64,000 bases of DNA from Paramecium sonneborni (taxonomy: Eukaryota; Ciliophora; Oligohymenophorea; Peniculida; Parameciidae), in contig CAJJDN010000119.1 of assembly GCA_905182985.1 (NCBI GenBank), positions 294,063 to 358,062 on the forward strand, read 5' to 3'. How positions within the stretch are numbered: position 1 is the first letter of the stretch; every line of letters starts with the position of its first letter. Under the pieces are notes generated by a model, which did not search any database, was not told where the DNA came from, and saw only the letters and a list, made by a program, of their open reading frames with translations. Below are positions 49,377 to 61,987 of this stretch, piece after piece. Both the position numbers and the translations under genes were made by a program.

Positions 49377-51905
49377 TCAGTGTTTTTAAACGTGAACAAG
49401 AAGGCAACTCTTAGGTAAAGGCTTCAAGTATTAACTTAATAATTAAACAGCCCTATAACCATAGGAAATACATGAGAGAGGTATGGCACTCCATCCTAAG
49501 AAGGTTTTGTTGGCATCGAGTACCTCAAATACTAAAAATGCCAAGTCTGGGCATCTTATATTGTATTTATAGATAAAATTAAATTAAGGATTTAATCCAT
49601 TTTAAGAAATGGTTGCAATCTGGGGTTTGTTATTCTATTCATCCTATTAAAGACCTCGTATTGATATTTTTATTTAAGGGTTGACTTTAGCATTTTAATT
49701 CTTAAAATAAAGACTATACAAATACATTTAATTGTCTGAGATTATATCCAACTAATAAACTTAATGAGAATGACAATTGAATTGTTGTGAATTCATTTAT
49801 TTTTTTTTTACCTTCAGATCTCATCCATTATGGTTTTAAAACATATCCAGATTCAATTCCTCCATTTTCCATAAATTTACACATATTTAATAACATAGGC
49901 ATGTCATTAGTTTAAAAATTAAGTGCTACTATTTGTGATCCACTATTAAAAGCTGGTATTGGATCATAATTACTTGAATCTACTCTTGAACCAGAAGGAT
50001 ATATTCGAGTAAAGTATTTTCGATGAAATTCAAGTAGGTTTTCATTAACCTTACTTTCATCTAGAGAAGAGATTTCCCATACAGTTCGTATTTATTATTT
50101 AATTGCTGCTCCAAATAAAGCTGTTATTGAACTCATCTTAAGACTTTCAGCTTTTTCTTTTTTAGCTTTATCAATAGATATATCTTCATCAGAGTCAACC
50201 TTTAATGGTGTTTAAACCATCTAACATCTAGGATTTGGTGCATCAAATTAAAATTGAGTTTCAATATTTAAAATCTTATATTTAGGTCTTAATGTAGTTT
50301 CTGTTTTAGTTTTATGAATTATCTTATTAGGTTTCATTTCCTCATCTATTTAATAGAGATTTATGGTATTTTTATATTAATTTAATGGTAATCCATGATC
50401 TTGTCTCTTAAATGCCTTTTATGATTTTGGTTTCAGTGTAGTTGGTGTATTTAATTATTAATCAATTTAAATAGATAAACTGGGTCTTTTAACAACATCT
50501 GGACTATCAGATTCTTCAAAAGCGGGTGGGATAATATTAATAGGAGTAATGGAAATGAATCTTTCTCGATATTGGAGACTTGATTTCATTTTACCTCTGT
50601 GTTTGATAATTACTTTTTAATAAAGCTTATTTAATTTTGGATAATATTCAGAAGATTTATAATCATCTGGTAATAGTAAGAGATTATCATTTAAATAAGT
50701 CTTTAAAATATCTGCCATTACATCCTACTACTTAACACAACAATGGACTTCAAGTGAGAGAATCAATGGATATTTAGAATATTTAAAACCATATTCTTTT
50801 ATGGTTTGGATAACTGATTCAAATGATATTTTAGATGTCATCGTAAACCCATGATAAATTATAGGTTGATTATTATCACCATCCCAACAATCTAATTCTA
50901 CGCATCGACAACCCTTTTAAAAAGCATTTATGTATGCCTATATGGAACTTTCACTAGTTAATTAATCTCCCATTAAATAAGTATTATGAGAAGAGTTTAT
51001 CCAATAATCAGTCAAAGGATAATCTTCAGATTAATAAATTTATGTTTTTTGATAATCAAACAATTAATTATAGGTGCTTAATAGATAATTTAAGAATTCT
51101 AAGAAAGATAATGAAAAGTTATTTCCATCTTATTTAGCAAATAATCTAAATGCATCTTCACATTATTTTTAATAAGGACATTATTCATTTGTTAAGAATT
51201 TTGTAAATTCTGATTTGTTCATTTATTATATTGCGTATCTATCGAATAAAAATCTAACAAAATCTTGGTTCATCAATCTCTTAAGTAAATCTTAATAATC
51301 AGAACTCGAAATGTATCCTTTTCTTTCCAAATCGTATTGGTTAAAAAGGTTTTTAAGCTGTGAATAGATTTAGATATACTTACTTCTTATTTTGTTATTG
51401 ATAATTATGGAAGCATACCTTTTATTTACTTTAAGGTAATTTATTCAATATTTGGATTATCATTTGTGCTTTTTATATCTCTTATCAAATTATGCTCTGC
51501 CACATCAATAAAATATTATAAACCTTACCAAAATAAATCTCTTTCATTTTTTGTATTGAACAAAATTGTATGCTTTTTACTCGCAAATGTAATTTAGAGA
51601 GTTCTTGAATAAGGTAGGTTTTAGAATGACTCTGTCGTTGGAATTTCTCTTAATTCAATGATATCTAATAATGGAATTCTACATTATGCAAATGGTCTTC
51701 CTGCATGTAGATATTATAAATAATCCATGTCTTCTTCATATAAATAATATAATCTAGATATCGGTTTTCTATTTGATTTATTATATTTTTGAACATGACA
51801 TCCATAAACTATTAAATTCACTGCAGCACTTAATGTTCTTTAATCAAACTCTTTTCTATCAAATTTTGATGCAGAACTCTTACGCCCTTTCATAGTTACT
51901 AACAT
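49377..51905 (-). CDS. Phosphoinositide-specific phospholipase C (delta type)
   Basis: The protein has the PLC-delta layout. An N-terminal PH-like region starts [18 protein letters not shown] (51905). Helical EF-hand-like sequence follows. The catalytic X box reads [17 protein letters not shown] and [11 protein letters not shown], with both catalytic His in SSHNTY and [10 protein letters not shown] long Lys/Gln/Pro-rich X-Y linker precedes the Y box ([45 protein letters not shown]). The C2 domain ends [34 protein letters not shown], and TGA at 49377. The enzyme cleaves PIP2 to IP3 and diacylglycerol. Catalytic residues appear intact. Its start is only 26 bp from the divergent gene at 51932. 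Confidence 0.9.
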
Positions 51906-51931
51906 CTTATTAAATTAATATAATTCAAATT

Positions 51932-54002
51932 ATGTCTAATTTAACTTTCTCTGGTATGAGAACTCTTAAAGTAAGAGTTGATGAAGAAGATTAAAATAAA
52001 AAAAGGCATCCTTTCGATCTTCAAAAATATTAGCATATTTTAGAATAAATCTCTACTACTCATTAATTTGATATCGATCTTGAAAATAGATTAAATTAAT
52101 TAGATCAAACTGAACAATCAAGACCTACTCTTGATAAGAGTTCCTTTTTAAATAAATAATATGCTAAATATATTGAAAAAGGTTCAGATTTATAATTGTC
52201 CAAAGTCGATTGTATTGATCCTGAAGAAGATGTTTGCACTCATAAATAAACTAAATCATTATTAAATTTTATTAAAGGCAGACCTGTTAAATTCACAGAA
52301 TTCTATAAAATATTACTATAAGAATATTCAATTGAATTTCAAAATGCAGAGTAAAAATTATAATTTAAAGAAAATTTAAAAAATAAAATTGTTACGGTTG
52401 ATCCCAATATCGTCTCTTTAAATGCACTTCAATTATGTACCAGAGACAAAGGAATCAAGGGTTTGATTGAAGAAATTGCAGAAGAAACTTATCAAGATAT
52501 TAATAGAAAAGAAAAATAAAAAATCAATAATGAAATTGTTGATGAATTAGAAAATGTTAAATAATTGTTAGAAAAAAAATAAGTTTAGCAGATCAAAAAA
52601 GAAAAAGAACTTGTAGAATATGAATATTCATTATAAAAGTTTAAATCTGAAATGTCTAACAGTATCTAATAGGTTTATGAAATTTTAAGTAAAATGATGG
52701 AAGAACAATATTAATCAAAACTAAGTAATTTAAATAAAAAGTTTAACAACTTGGAACATCAATTAAAATCTAAAGTTAAAATCATTGAACTCAAAGGTTC
52801 TTCAATTTAAAAAAATAACTCGGCATATGGTTAAGAAATTTAAAAATTAAAATAGAGAAATGGATTATTAGAAAAATAAGTGGAATCTCAAAAAGTTAGA
52901 ATTTTAGAATTAGAAAAGAAACTCTCTCTAGAAAAAGATAATACAATTTAATTATAAAAGAAATTAGAAAAAGTTAATTAAAAATTAGTAGAATAAAAAG
53001 AATAAATTAAAGAGCAAATATACAATACAGAATAAAATGAATCTCTATAATCTTTAAAATAATAGTAATAATAAGCTATTGAATAATCTAAATAATGTTA
53101 AACTTAATAATTACAATAAGGAGATTAGTAAAAAAAAACTTCCAATAATTAAGATAATTAAATGAAATTAGTTAAAGTATTTTAAAGCGTATTTGAATAA
53201 ATATTTATTGGATTAGATTAATTATAAATATAATTAGGAATTGAAAATAAAAAGTGGAATCAAGAATTATTACCTTGCTGTTTATAAGATAATTTAATAG
53301 ACTTGCTTGGAAATTTGATGTTGATAGTGATCAATAAACAAGGTTTTTAATAAATTTATAAATTGTTGCTACAACTATCATATTTTTATTTTAAAAATAC
53401 ATGTACTACAATTAATTGTTAATAAATTGAAGAAGTCATAAAAAATCAAAAAAAATAACAAAATTGCAAATATTATATTGGAATTCACGATTCAAAAAAT
53501 AGAGAATTTATACTTCAATTAAAAGCTTTATTAGAAAAGAAAAAGAAAAATTAAACTTTAGTTGCATTTATATTGCTTCTATATGATAGAGATATATCTA
53601 TTTCAATAAAATATCTTTCTTAAGAGATTGTAATAATTTAGTTAATTTTAGTGTAATGAGGATGTTCAAAAATTCATTTTAGATAATGGATTATTGGATG
53701 TATTTGTAATAAAAATGATTGATGATAGAAATATGGTGTAGTTACTATTAGAAATAATTGCTTAAGGCTAATTTTAGAATTAGTTTTTGTAACAGTTGAC
53801 AAAGCATTTTGATATTTTATTAACAATGCTTAATAGTTAAGATTTAGAATTTTGTGAGTAGCTTTCAATAGTCTTATAAAGAGTGTAATATTATAATAAA
53901 TAAACAATATAAAATAATTTTAGAGGATTGATTGAGAAAAAAATGAATTGTGACTCGAAATTTGAGTTGTTGAAATAAAATTTATAATTTATATTATAAT
54001 GA
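51932..54002 (+). CDS. Coiled-coil protein with helical-repeat C-terminus (682 aa)
   Basis: One 22-nt intron (GTAATAATTTAGTTAATTTTAG) removed gives exactly 683 codons. It starts MSNLTFSGMRTLKVRVDEED, and continues with a Lys/Glu/Gln coiled coil of ~300 residues (LEKQVESQKVRILELEKKLS) and a polyQ-rich hinge. The C-terminal ~250 residues are helical repeats, ARM-like (DNLIDLLGNLMLIVINKQGF, LLDVFVIKMIDDRNMVQLL). No known family was recognised. The TGA at 54000-54002 overlaps the ATG of the next gene (ATGA). Confidence 0.75.
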
Positions 54003-55669
54003 ATTAAGATGTTAATAATGTTGCATACGGATAAGGTTATTTGTTAAATACAAAAAATGAGTAATTGATTCAAATAAATAAAACATATGATTCGTTTGTT
54101 TAATATGAGTAAGCAAGAACTGAAACATAAAAGCGAACATAAATTTAAGATCCAACCATTTGCAGATTAATGAAATTCACTACTAGTGAGTAAAAATCAT
54201 TTTGTGGTCAACTATTCGGGATATAATTGCAATATTAATATACATAGAAATGTGTTGGAGAATTGAAAAAGCTAAGTCAGTTTGATTGTTTATCAATAAT
54301 AAAAGATGTTACATAAGCGTTGTTGATGTTTATATCAAAAAGAATTAGACATGGACAATTAAGCCCTTAAACAATATTGATAACATAAAATAATAGATAC
54401 TAATTAACGGATATTCGATTTATAACTGATATTTATGAATACAAGATGCAGTTAATTGGATTTACAAATTAATGTTATTTGGCCCCAATTCTAGTATATG
54501 AGTTGGGCAAACGGACTTTGAACCCTATTTACAATTATGAGAAATCAGAAGTATTAAATTATTTTATTAAGGTTTTTTCATTAGGTTTGGTAATTCTGGA
54601 ATTGGCACTTTAATAATCTGCCTAATCGATTTATGATTTATCTAAATTCCTAGTTTCATAAGATGTAATTAATACATACCTGAGAGTATTGTCACAGTAA
54701 TATTAGCCTTAATTTGTGGATTTATTAGGAAAAATGCTCCAGGTAGATGAAGAATAAAGAATTGATTTATATTAATTGGAAAAAATCTTAAATTAGAAGA
54801 TGAATTTGAGTACGAATTCTTTGGGAAATCGTGCTTAGATGGATAAATTTGTTAATAGTACAACTATGAATAATAAATATTAATCTCAAAGTCCTTCACC
54901 CTCTTAGGGATATGTTAATAAATAGCATACCTACCAAATTTAAAATTCGTATAATACAAATAATTACAGTACTACTCATTAAGAGAGAAATTAATAGGAA
55001 CAAACAACTCCATAAAATTAAATGACTTTTTATGTTCCTTAAAGACAACAATAAAACACATAATCAAATTATCATTCTAAAACTCCTACTCAATTAAATT
55101 CAACTTAGATCTATGAGAGATCTAGAAAACAAAGTCCTGAAACTGTAGATTCATATCGATTTACTGATAATAGAAGAATAAAAACGGAATTTGACTATCA
55201 AATTTCAAATAATATTCATTAACATAGCTCAAATAGCTTCATTTCTCCAGAAAGAAAATAAGATAATTAATTGGATCATTTATTTAATTAATTTGGAGAA
55301 AAGTTGTAAAAGGTTAAACAGAAGATTAACCATTTAAGAATAAATACTCCTACGTCCTAGACTTAATCCTATTTTAATTAATCTTATCATTCATAATTTG
55401 CAGAATCGGTAGATGAATTTCCAACTTTTAAACCAGATGCTTTACCTGACAAAATTGATGTTGGCATGGATCAATCATATTTTCAAAGAGAGTTTCAAAA
55501 TCTTTATTCTAAAAATTACAATTTTAAAGTTTTGGAAAGGCCAAACTATTATCCTAATTCATTTTATGATGATATGTTGGGAGATGCAAGTTTACCTACA
55601 TCAGGAACTATACATATGCATAGCAGTGGTCCAGCTACACTAAATGATTTCTTTTTGAAAAAAAAATGA
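53999..55669 (+). CDS. Probable pseudokinase with long Gln-rich tail (556 aa)
   Basis: An intronless frame of exactly 557 codons. The first ~270 residues have the order of a protein-kinase C-lobe with the catalytic residues lost. RHGQLSPQTILI stands where HRDLKPxN should be, LTDIRFITD where DFG should be, and APILVYELGKR where APE should be. FSLGLVILELAL (helix F) and LLGKMLQVDEEQRIDL (the helix H-I Arg) follow. No glycine loop or VAIK lysine was found. The tail is Gln/Asn/Ser-rich, with a conserved-looking block near the end (DVGMDQSYFQREFQNLYSKN). A scaffold role is inferred. Its start overlaps the stop of the previous gene by ATGA. Confidence 0.6.
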
Positions 55670-55690
55670 TAGTAATCTTATAAATAATTG

Positions 55691-55708
55691 TTATATATAT
55701 ATATATAT
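55691..55708. repeat. TA dinucleotide microsatellite
   Basis: A short alternating TA tract lies in the 49-bp gap between two convergent stop codons (55669 and 55719). It probably forms part of both 3' untranslated regions. Confidence 0.7.
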
Positions 55709-55718
55709 GTAATATTAA

Positions 55719-57206
55719 TCAGTTCCATATTTTTTTGAATACTTACAAATAAGAGTATTTAATTTAATTTGGCTAAAAAAATTAATATTATTATTCTTTT
55801 TTACTTTATTAATATAATGATAATTTATTATTCCCATAGCTATTCCAAATATAATATATTCCCAATAATCAATTTTCATGACTAAATTTCTTTTTTATAG
55901 CATATGCCAAACAGTTTCTAAAAATTTAGGAGCTAAAAAGATGGTTATTTCAGCTCTTCTATTTAATTTCTCTGCAAAAAGAAAAACTCCGGAAAATAAC
56001 CCAGATAAACTAAGCGAAATCCCTATTAAAATAATAGTTATAGCATTACTATTATTAAACTCCATTGTTCTTAATTTACAGAAAACATATTTACAAGCTG
56101 AAATATATCCAGCAACAAAAAATACAGAACCACAAAATTCCAAAAAGCATTATTTCAAAGTCTTTCCTGGACTATAAAATTATGTTGGTAAAATTACTTT
56201 TGCTTTAATTTTTTTCTTTGAAATAATAATAAAGGGATCAAATGTATTGGAATATAATATTTATAAGAATTATTCCAAATTTTTACAAACCGAAATAAAG
56301 CATCAACAATGCATGATCCATTATGCATATCCTCACATTTTAGTAATCCCCCATTTATAATATGTTGTTATTATTCTTCACTCATTGGAATGTCCTAAAA
56401 ATGTATTATAAGATTATACTCCTATTGATATAGACATTAATTTATAATTATTAATATTGATCAAAAATCATAATTTTCATACTTCATCATTTTTTAAAAT
56501 ATCGTATTCAACTATTATAAATTATCAAAATACTACATTTATTGCTTTCATACATAAAAACTTGACAGAACATATATGTCTATTTTTATTTTATGTTAAA
56601 AACCTATTTGCTCAAATATTATACTTGAAAACAGATTTTACTAAACAATCTGCATAAGAATTATAATCAATATCATGGATCTCATACATAATATAATCAG
56701 TAAAGCATATTTGATAGAGATAAGATGTATTGTCTGCAAATTAAAGGATCTGCTCAAAAGTAGTCATTAGATCACACTCACTTATCTAATATTTATCATT
56801 TACTCCGCAACTAAAATCAATTTAAAAATTTAATAGGGTTTCAGTATTTACAAAAACTTTATTGCTTAATTATTCTAGTTAAATTATGTCTCTTTCCTAT
56901 TCTATAAAATTGAAATCTTCCAAGTGATTGTATATATATTTATAAACTTATTCTCTTAATTTACTTGTCATAGGATTTAAGGAGAGGTTCACTTATAATA
57001 TTCAAATTATAAATACCAATGGCTTATGAATCAATCTCTTCAATTACACCATCAATTAGTTTTATTGAACTATTTCTATAAACAAATTCTCTGCTATATT
57101 TACCCTCTCTTTCTTAAATGCATCCCATTGATTGATAATTTTATTATTATTTATCTTTTTTAATATAGTTTTTAACAATACTAGAATATGTCTTAACAAA
57201 GAACAT
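55719..57206 (-). CDS. TMEM135: TMEM135-like membrane protein (Tim17/22/23-related family)
   Basis: The C-terminal part is diagnostic for TMEM135: GLFSGVFLFAEKLNRRAEIT, then LAPKFLETVWHMLQKRN and a final hydrophobic helix IIFGIAMGIINY. Further upstream, NGSCIVDALFRFVKIW and YIPIHLIPLLLFQRKKL match the family's conserved central motifs. The N-terminus (MFFVKTYSSIVKNYIKKDKQ) is soluble and charged. Several introns (25, 21, 25 and 32 nt among them) are needed and two mid-gene joins are uncertain. In animals TMEM135 is linked to peroxisomes, lipid droplets and mitochondrial dynamics. The antisense open frame at 55878-56177 is a shadow. Confidence 0.72.
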
Positions 57207-57269
57207 TGCATTAAAATAAAATTGAAAAAAATTCATCACTTAGATAAACTTAGATTATCAAAGTATCAA

Positions 57270-59410
57270 ATGGAGATCTTTTCGAAAATAGATAAAATAA
57301 CTTAGATTATTAGGAAAAATATTAATAAGAAGTAAAGTAAGTAAGTCTTTTTAATATAGTTAAGACTAAAAGTAAATTTAAAATAAATAATAAGCAAGAA
57401 AATTAAATACAAAAGAGCAAATATAAAAAAATAGAATTTAAAATTCTGTCGAATAAAATAATTAGTCTTAATTAGTTAATTTTACAGAAGAAGAAGAAGT
57501 GCAAACTCCTCAAGAAATAAATCAAAAAAATTAACAAAAGACTAACTCTAAAAATAAAATATCAAGTAAGGGTACCAAAGATACGGTTGAAAAGGTGCAA
57601 GAGATTGAAAAATTATTGAGAATTTAACAATAAGAAATTTAGATTTTAAAATAAAGTTAAAATAAGGAAGAATTTAAAAAAAATACTTTTGCATTATCAT
57701 AATTTATTGAACTCAAAATTAGAGAACAATATTACAATAATAACAATGAATGTAAAAATATAATAATAATAATAAAGATCTTGATAAACTATTTGAAAAT
57801 TATCTGAAATCTATAAATAAAATGTAAAATCAAAAATGTGAATAGTAGAAAGAATAATAGTTATTTTAAAGGATTAATACTAACAATGAAATAATAGAAA
57901 AATAAATTTTAAATATTGTTTAACAAGTTTAACAAGAATTAAATTCTGTAAATTTAAAATTTGATTAAAATAATTTATAATTGACAAGTAAGTTGAATCA
58001 AATTAATTAAATTTAAGAGATATTTCAAAAGGATTTGATTTTATTAAAAGAAAACTAATAAAAAATTTAAAAAAAACCAAAAATTTAAGAAGTATAATAA
58101 ATTAGGTATTTATTATAATATTTAAGCTTCAGTTAATTTACATTAGAATAGCAAAATTAAATATCTTGTAAAATTGAAGAAAATGTAAAAGACATTAGAA
58201 TTTATATTGATAATCATTTAAAGACTTTAGAATCAAGAATCGATGCAGAAAAAGTGTAATATTTTTCTCTCATAAAATAGAAATGGAATATAAAAAATGA
58301 ATGAGATATAATAAAACATAAAGATTGAATTACTTTAAGTATCATCAAAGATTCTTGATTAATTAAGATTAGAAAATGAGAGCTTTATTTCTTAACTAAA
58401 ATAAACTTAAAATGATATTAATAACTTGAAAATTCTCATTAAGTAGAGCAAGAACAAAAGTGAAATTAAAGAAAATTAAGAATCTTAAAAGTCAATTTCA
58501 AATATATCTAATCAAGTTGATTTAATTAAAATTAATGATATTCCTCAAAAGAATATTATTATAACTTAGTAAAGATCTAATCAAGACACTAATGTAAAAT
58601 TTGATCAATTAAGATCTTAATCAATTAAAAACTATATTAATCAATTATATGATGAAAGCTCAAGAAAAAGAGATACAACGAAAGAGTATTAATTTTACTT
58701 GAGAAAAGTTTAGTCAGATGAAGAATTATTTCAATATTATAGAGTTTAAAATACATAATAGTAAATGGAATTACGAAAATATTGTTGCTCATTTAGATAA
58801 GTAAGAGGAGATGGAAATTGTTTTTATTCAGCATTTGGATTTTAATATTTAGAACTTTTAATTAGATTCAATGATAAGGAATTCGATACTTTTAAAAATT
58901 AAATACTTGGGAAATTTACTTGCTAAATTAATTTTTAAACTTTTCACTCTGATTAGATTCCGAATTTTAGTGATTAATTGATTTTTGAATTTTTTTATAG
59001 AATTTAATCAATAAGATAAATTTAGGATTTGAATTAAAGATAAATATAATTAGAGTAGGAATTTGCTGCTCATAATCAAGAAAACAAAGATATTGATGGT
59101 TGCTTTTATGGAATAGTAATTATTTTTTTTAGAAGCCTTTCTAATTATTTATTTTTAAACAGTGAAATGTATTTTGCTGTTAGTGATATCAACAATATTT
59201 TAATTTGGGAGTAAGAATTCAATTCAACAGAATTAATTATATCAGAATTAGCAAAATTTTTAAATATGTAAAATGATATTTATTCTAAGCCATGTAGTAC
59301 TATTGTTTTTTGATAAGAATGGATTTAAAGTTTAAGAATATTAATCATAAAATTAAGACAAGATAACACTTTTAATACGTCCTGGTCATTACAATATTGG
59401 TATTTAATGA
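57270..59410 (+). CDS. Otubain-type (peptidase C65) deubiquitinase with coiled-coil N-terminus
   Basis: The first ~480 residues are Lys/Gln/Asn-rich coiled coil (VEKVQEIEKLLRIQQQEIQI), interrupted by small introns. The C-terminal domain holds the otubain active site: CSFRQVRGDGNCFYSAFGFQ (Asp and catalytic Cys in D-G-N-C) followed by YLELL. After intron-split segments the end reads ITLLIRPGHYNIGI, with the catalytic His in PGHY. Otubains cleave ubiquitin chains. The catalytic triad positions I can see are intact. The coiled-coil extension is much longer than in typical otubains. The start chosen (MEIFSKIDK) is 63 bp from the divergent TMEM135 gene; exon joins in the N-terminal part are approximate. 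Confidence 0.75.
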
Positions 59411-59442
59411 TAATACAAATACAAAGATTAATTTTCTAAATT

Positions 59443-60324
59443 TCATTTTTTTTTCTTATTATTTTCTCTTTCAACTTAATCTATAATAATTTTATTCTAC
59501 TCTTCAATCTTCTAAAATAATTATTAAGAAGTTCCAAAAACTTATTATTAAATATACTCTTCAAATTCATTGGGTTTTTTAGATTCATGTTCTTGTTACG
59601 CAGCTTCTTCTTAATTTTCTTAAAGTTAATCTTGTAGGTCTTAGTTTTCTTTTTCCCTCATATTTCTTCTTTTGGCATATTTTTCTTCTTCTTCAGAATC
59701 AATATCTGCATATTATTTGTTCTAATATTATTATATGAAATACATTTTAAGGTATAAAATTGGCTTATGATAATGGAGGTACAAAAGTAGGAATATCCAA
59801 AACAACATTATAAACAATATCTAATCCATCATCAGATAAAGCTTTAAAGTAGAATAAATCATAATGAGCAATATAATCATTTAGCCAAGTTAAAAGAGTT
59901 CTAACTTCTAAGGAATTTAATTCACTCTTATGAAAAATTAACAATCTTTAGAATTCTCTAATATCATCTGCTTAATTCTTTTCTTGAAAACATTGTTTGA
60001 TATATTTTGCATTTCTGTAAAAAAAGAGATGTAGGAGCATATTTACAATTAATTCTTTTTTTTCGCTAAATTCTTTAACAAATGAAACTTATGTCAAAGA
60101 ATATTCATTCATAATTTGAATATCAACTGGTCTTAATTTTTAATAAGATTCTTAAGATTACATTCTTAATTATTACCTTCATATTTTAGATATTTTATTA
60201 AACTGTCTCTAATGGATGAAATATGATTTTATGTTAGTATTGATTCAGAAATAATTATTCTGATACCAGAAGGCAATGCTTAGATTTCAATTTTTCTTGA
60301 AGATTTGTGTGATGATTCTGTCAT
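59443..60324 (-). CDS. Hypothetical helical protein (277 aa)
   Basis: Introns of 26 and 22 nt removed leave exactly 278 codons. It starts MTESSHKSSRKIEIQALPSG. A helical core includes LIVNMLLHLFFYRNAKYIKQ and SLEVRTLLTWLNDYIAHYDL, then LDIVYNVVLDIPTFVPPLSQ. The last ~80 residues are an acidic coiled coil ending VERENNKKKK. I do not recognise the family. Convergent with the otubain gene (32 bp between stops). Confidence 0.7.
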
Positions 60325-60444
60325 TTTTCTTCCAATTTTTCTTTAGGTTGGTGTTTACTAATTTGAGCGAGGCGAAAACATTATAAAATTTATGTTATAA
60401 TGAATAACTAAAAATAATTATAAGAGCAGGATATACAACTATAA

Positions 60445-61927
60445 TCACTTAACCTTGTAAAATGTTTTCATTCTTGTATCATTATAATAGGCTAAATTGA
60501 TTTAATTATTTGGTCCATAATCCACTGATTTTTATCTAGTAGATTCTTAGGCATTAGTTCCTTGCTTAGAATAATAATCACTAATTCCTCTAGGTCTAAC
60601 AGATGGATTGATGTTTTTTGAATAAGTTGTATCTCTTACAGTTTAATTCAAGTCTAATTTAAAATTATCGAGTTGTGGTCTTTTAGAATCTACAGAATGA
60701 ATTTTAGGTGATTAATTTAAAGTTGTAGCTTATTGAGAATGTAGAGAATTATTAATATAACGACTTCTGAGATTTATTGGAGATTCATCATGTAGTTTTG
60801 GTCTAATAACAGGCAAAGGTTTATTAAGCTATTTAGCACCATAATCGGAAGTAGAAGCATGCTTAGGTGGATTTGGTATAGGTGTGAATATATCAGATCC
60901 AATATCTATTTTGGTGAAAAGTAAAATAATTACCAGCAAAAGATTTTCCTCCATTGATTAAATGCTTTTTTAATAATAAATAATAAATTGTCGTCACTTG
61001 ATTATGTCTATTATTTTCTACACACTTTTCAATGTAATCTTAAGCATAACCCATTTTAACTAATTATTTCAATATATCGAAATCTATTGGAATCTTATGA
61101 AGTCCAACAATAATGCCAACTTATAATGGACTTTTGTGATTATTAGTTAGCCAAGGATGTCGTCTAATATCTGATATTGTGTATCTTTTTAGAGGATCAG
61201 TTTATAAAATACCAGCAATTAAATTCTTAGCAGGTAATGAAATAGTTCCAGGACATTTGTATTCTCCTGCTAAGATTTTTTTATACAATAGATTTGTATT
61301 TGCCTCTTCAAATGGTAAATAGCCAGCTAACATAGCAAACAAAATAACACCGGCACTCCAAATATCTGAATTTAATCCATTATATTTTTTGCCAGCTATC
61401 ATTTCAGGTGCAGCATAACATGGTGATCCACATGCTGTTTTTAGTAATTCATCATTTTAATATAAATTAGATAGTCCAAAATCAATAATCTTGATTCTCT
61501 ATTTATTTTCAAGCATTAAATTCTCAGGTTTTAAATCTCTATGTACAATTCTCAATTTATGCATATACTCTATTCCTTAAATTAATTAAGCAAAAAGTTT
61601 AGCTGCTTCTGCATCTCTCAGTCTCTAATTTTAAACAATGTAATCAAATAATTCTCCACCATTTATATATTCCATTACTAAAAACAGTTATTTTTAAGTT
61701 TCTATTATCTTAGTATAATCACATAATACTTCATATAATTACACTAAATTTGGATGTCTGATTTATTTCAAAATCTAAATTTCTCTTGTTACTCTTTCAA
61801 TATCAGAAGTATCCACTATTTTGCTCTTCTCTAAAATTTTGATTGCCACCTTTTCTTAAGTTGTTTGATGGGTAGCCAATTTCACCTTTCCGAAGGTACC
61901 TTCTCCTAAGGTTTTGCCTATATTCAT
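60445..61927 (-). CDS. SNF1/AMPK-like Ser/Thr protein kinase
   Basis: One 28-nt intron near 60910-60940 removed leaves exactly 485 codons (484 aa). All kinase motifs are present: Gly loop GEGTFGKVKLATH, VAIKIL with the catalytic Lys, HRDLKPEN, DFGLSN, the SNF1-type activation segment TACGSPCYAAPEM, DIWSAGVILFAML and RRHPWL. After the catalytic domain, DFDILKQLVKMGYAQDYIEK resembles the UBA-like autoinhibitory domain found in SNF1/AMPK and MARK kinases. The C-terminal ~150 residues are disordered. It is head-to-head with the Kelch gene, 60 bp between start codons. Confidence 0.88.
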
Positions 61928-61987
61928 TCTTCAAAATATATACCAAATACATATTATCCGATCGATTATTATTTATTCATTATAATT

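Noticed and set aside
49440..49790. Possible plus-strand gene beginning [13 protein letters not shown]
   Set aside because: The minus strand encodes the phospholipase C2 domain here ([27 protein letters not shown]), so the plus frame is a shadow.
55878..56177. 99-aa plus-strand open frame
   Set aside because: Antisense of the TMEM135-like C-terminus, whose family motifs make the minus strand the coding one.
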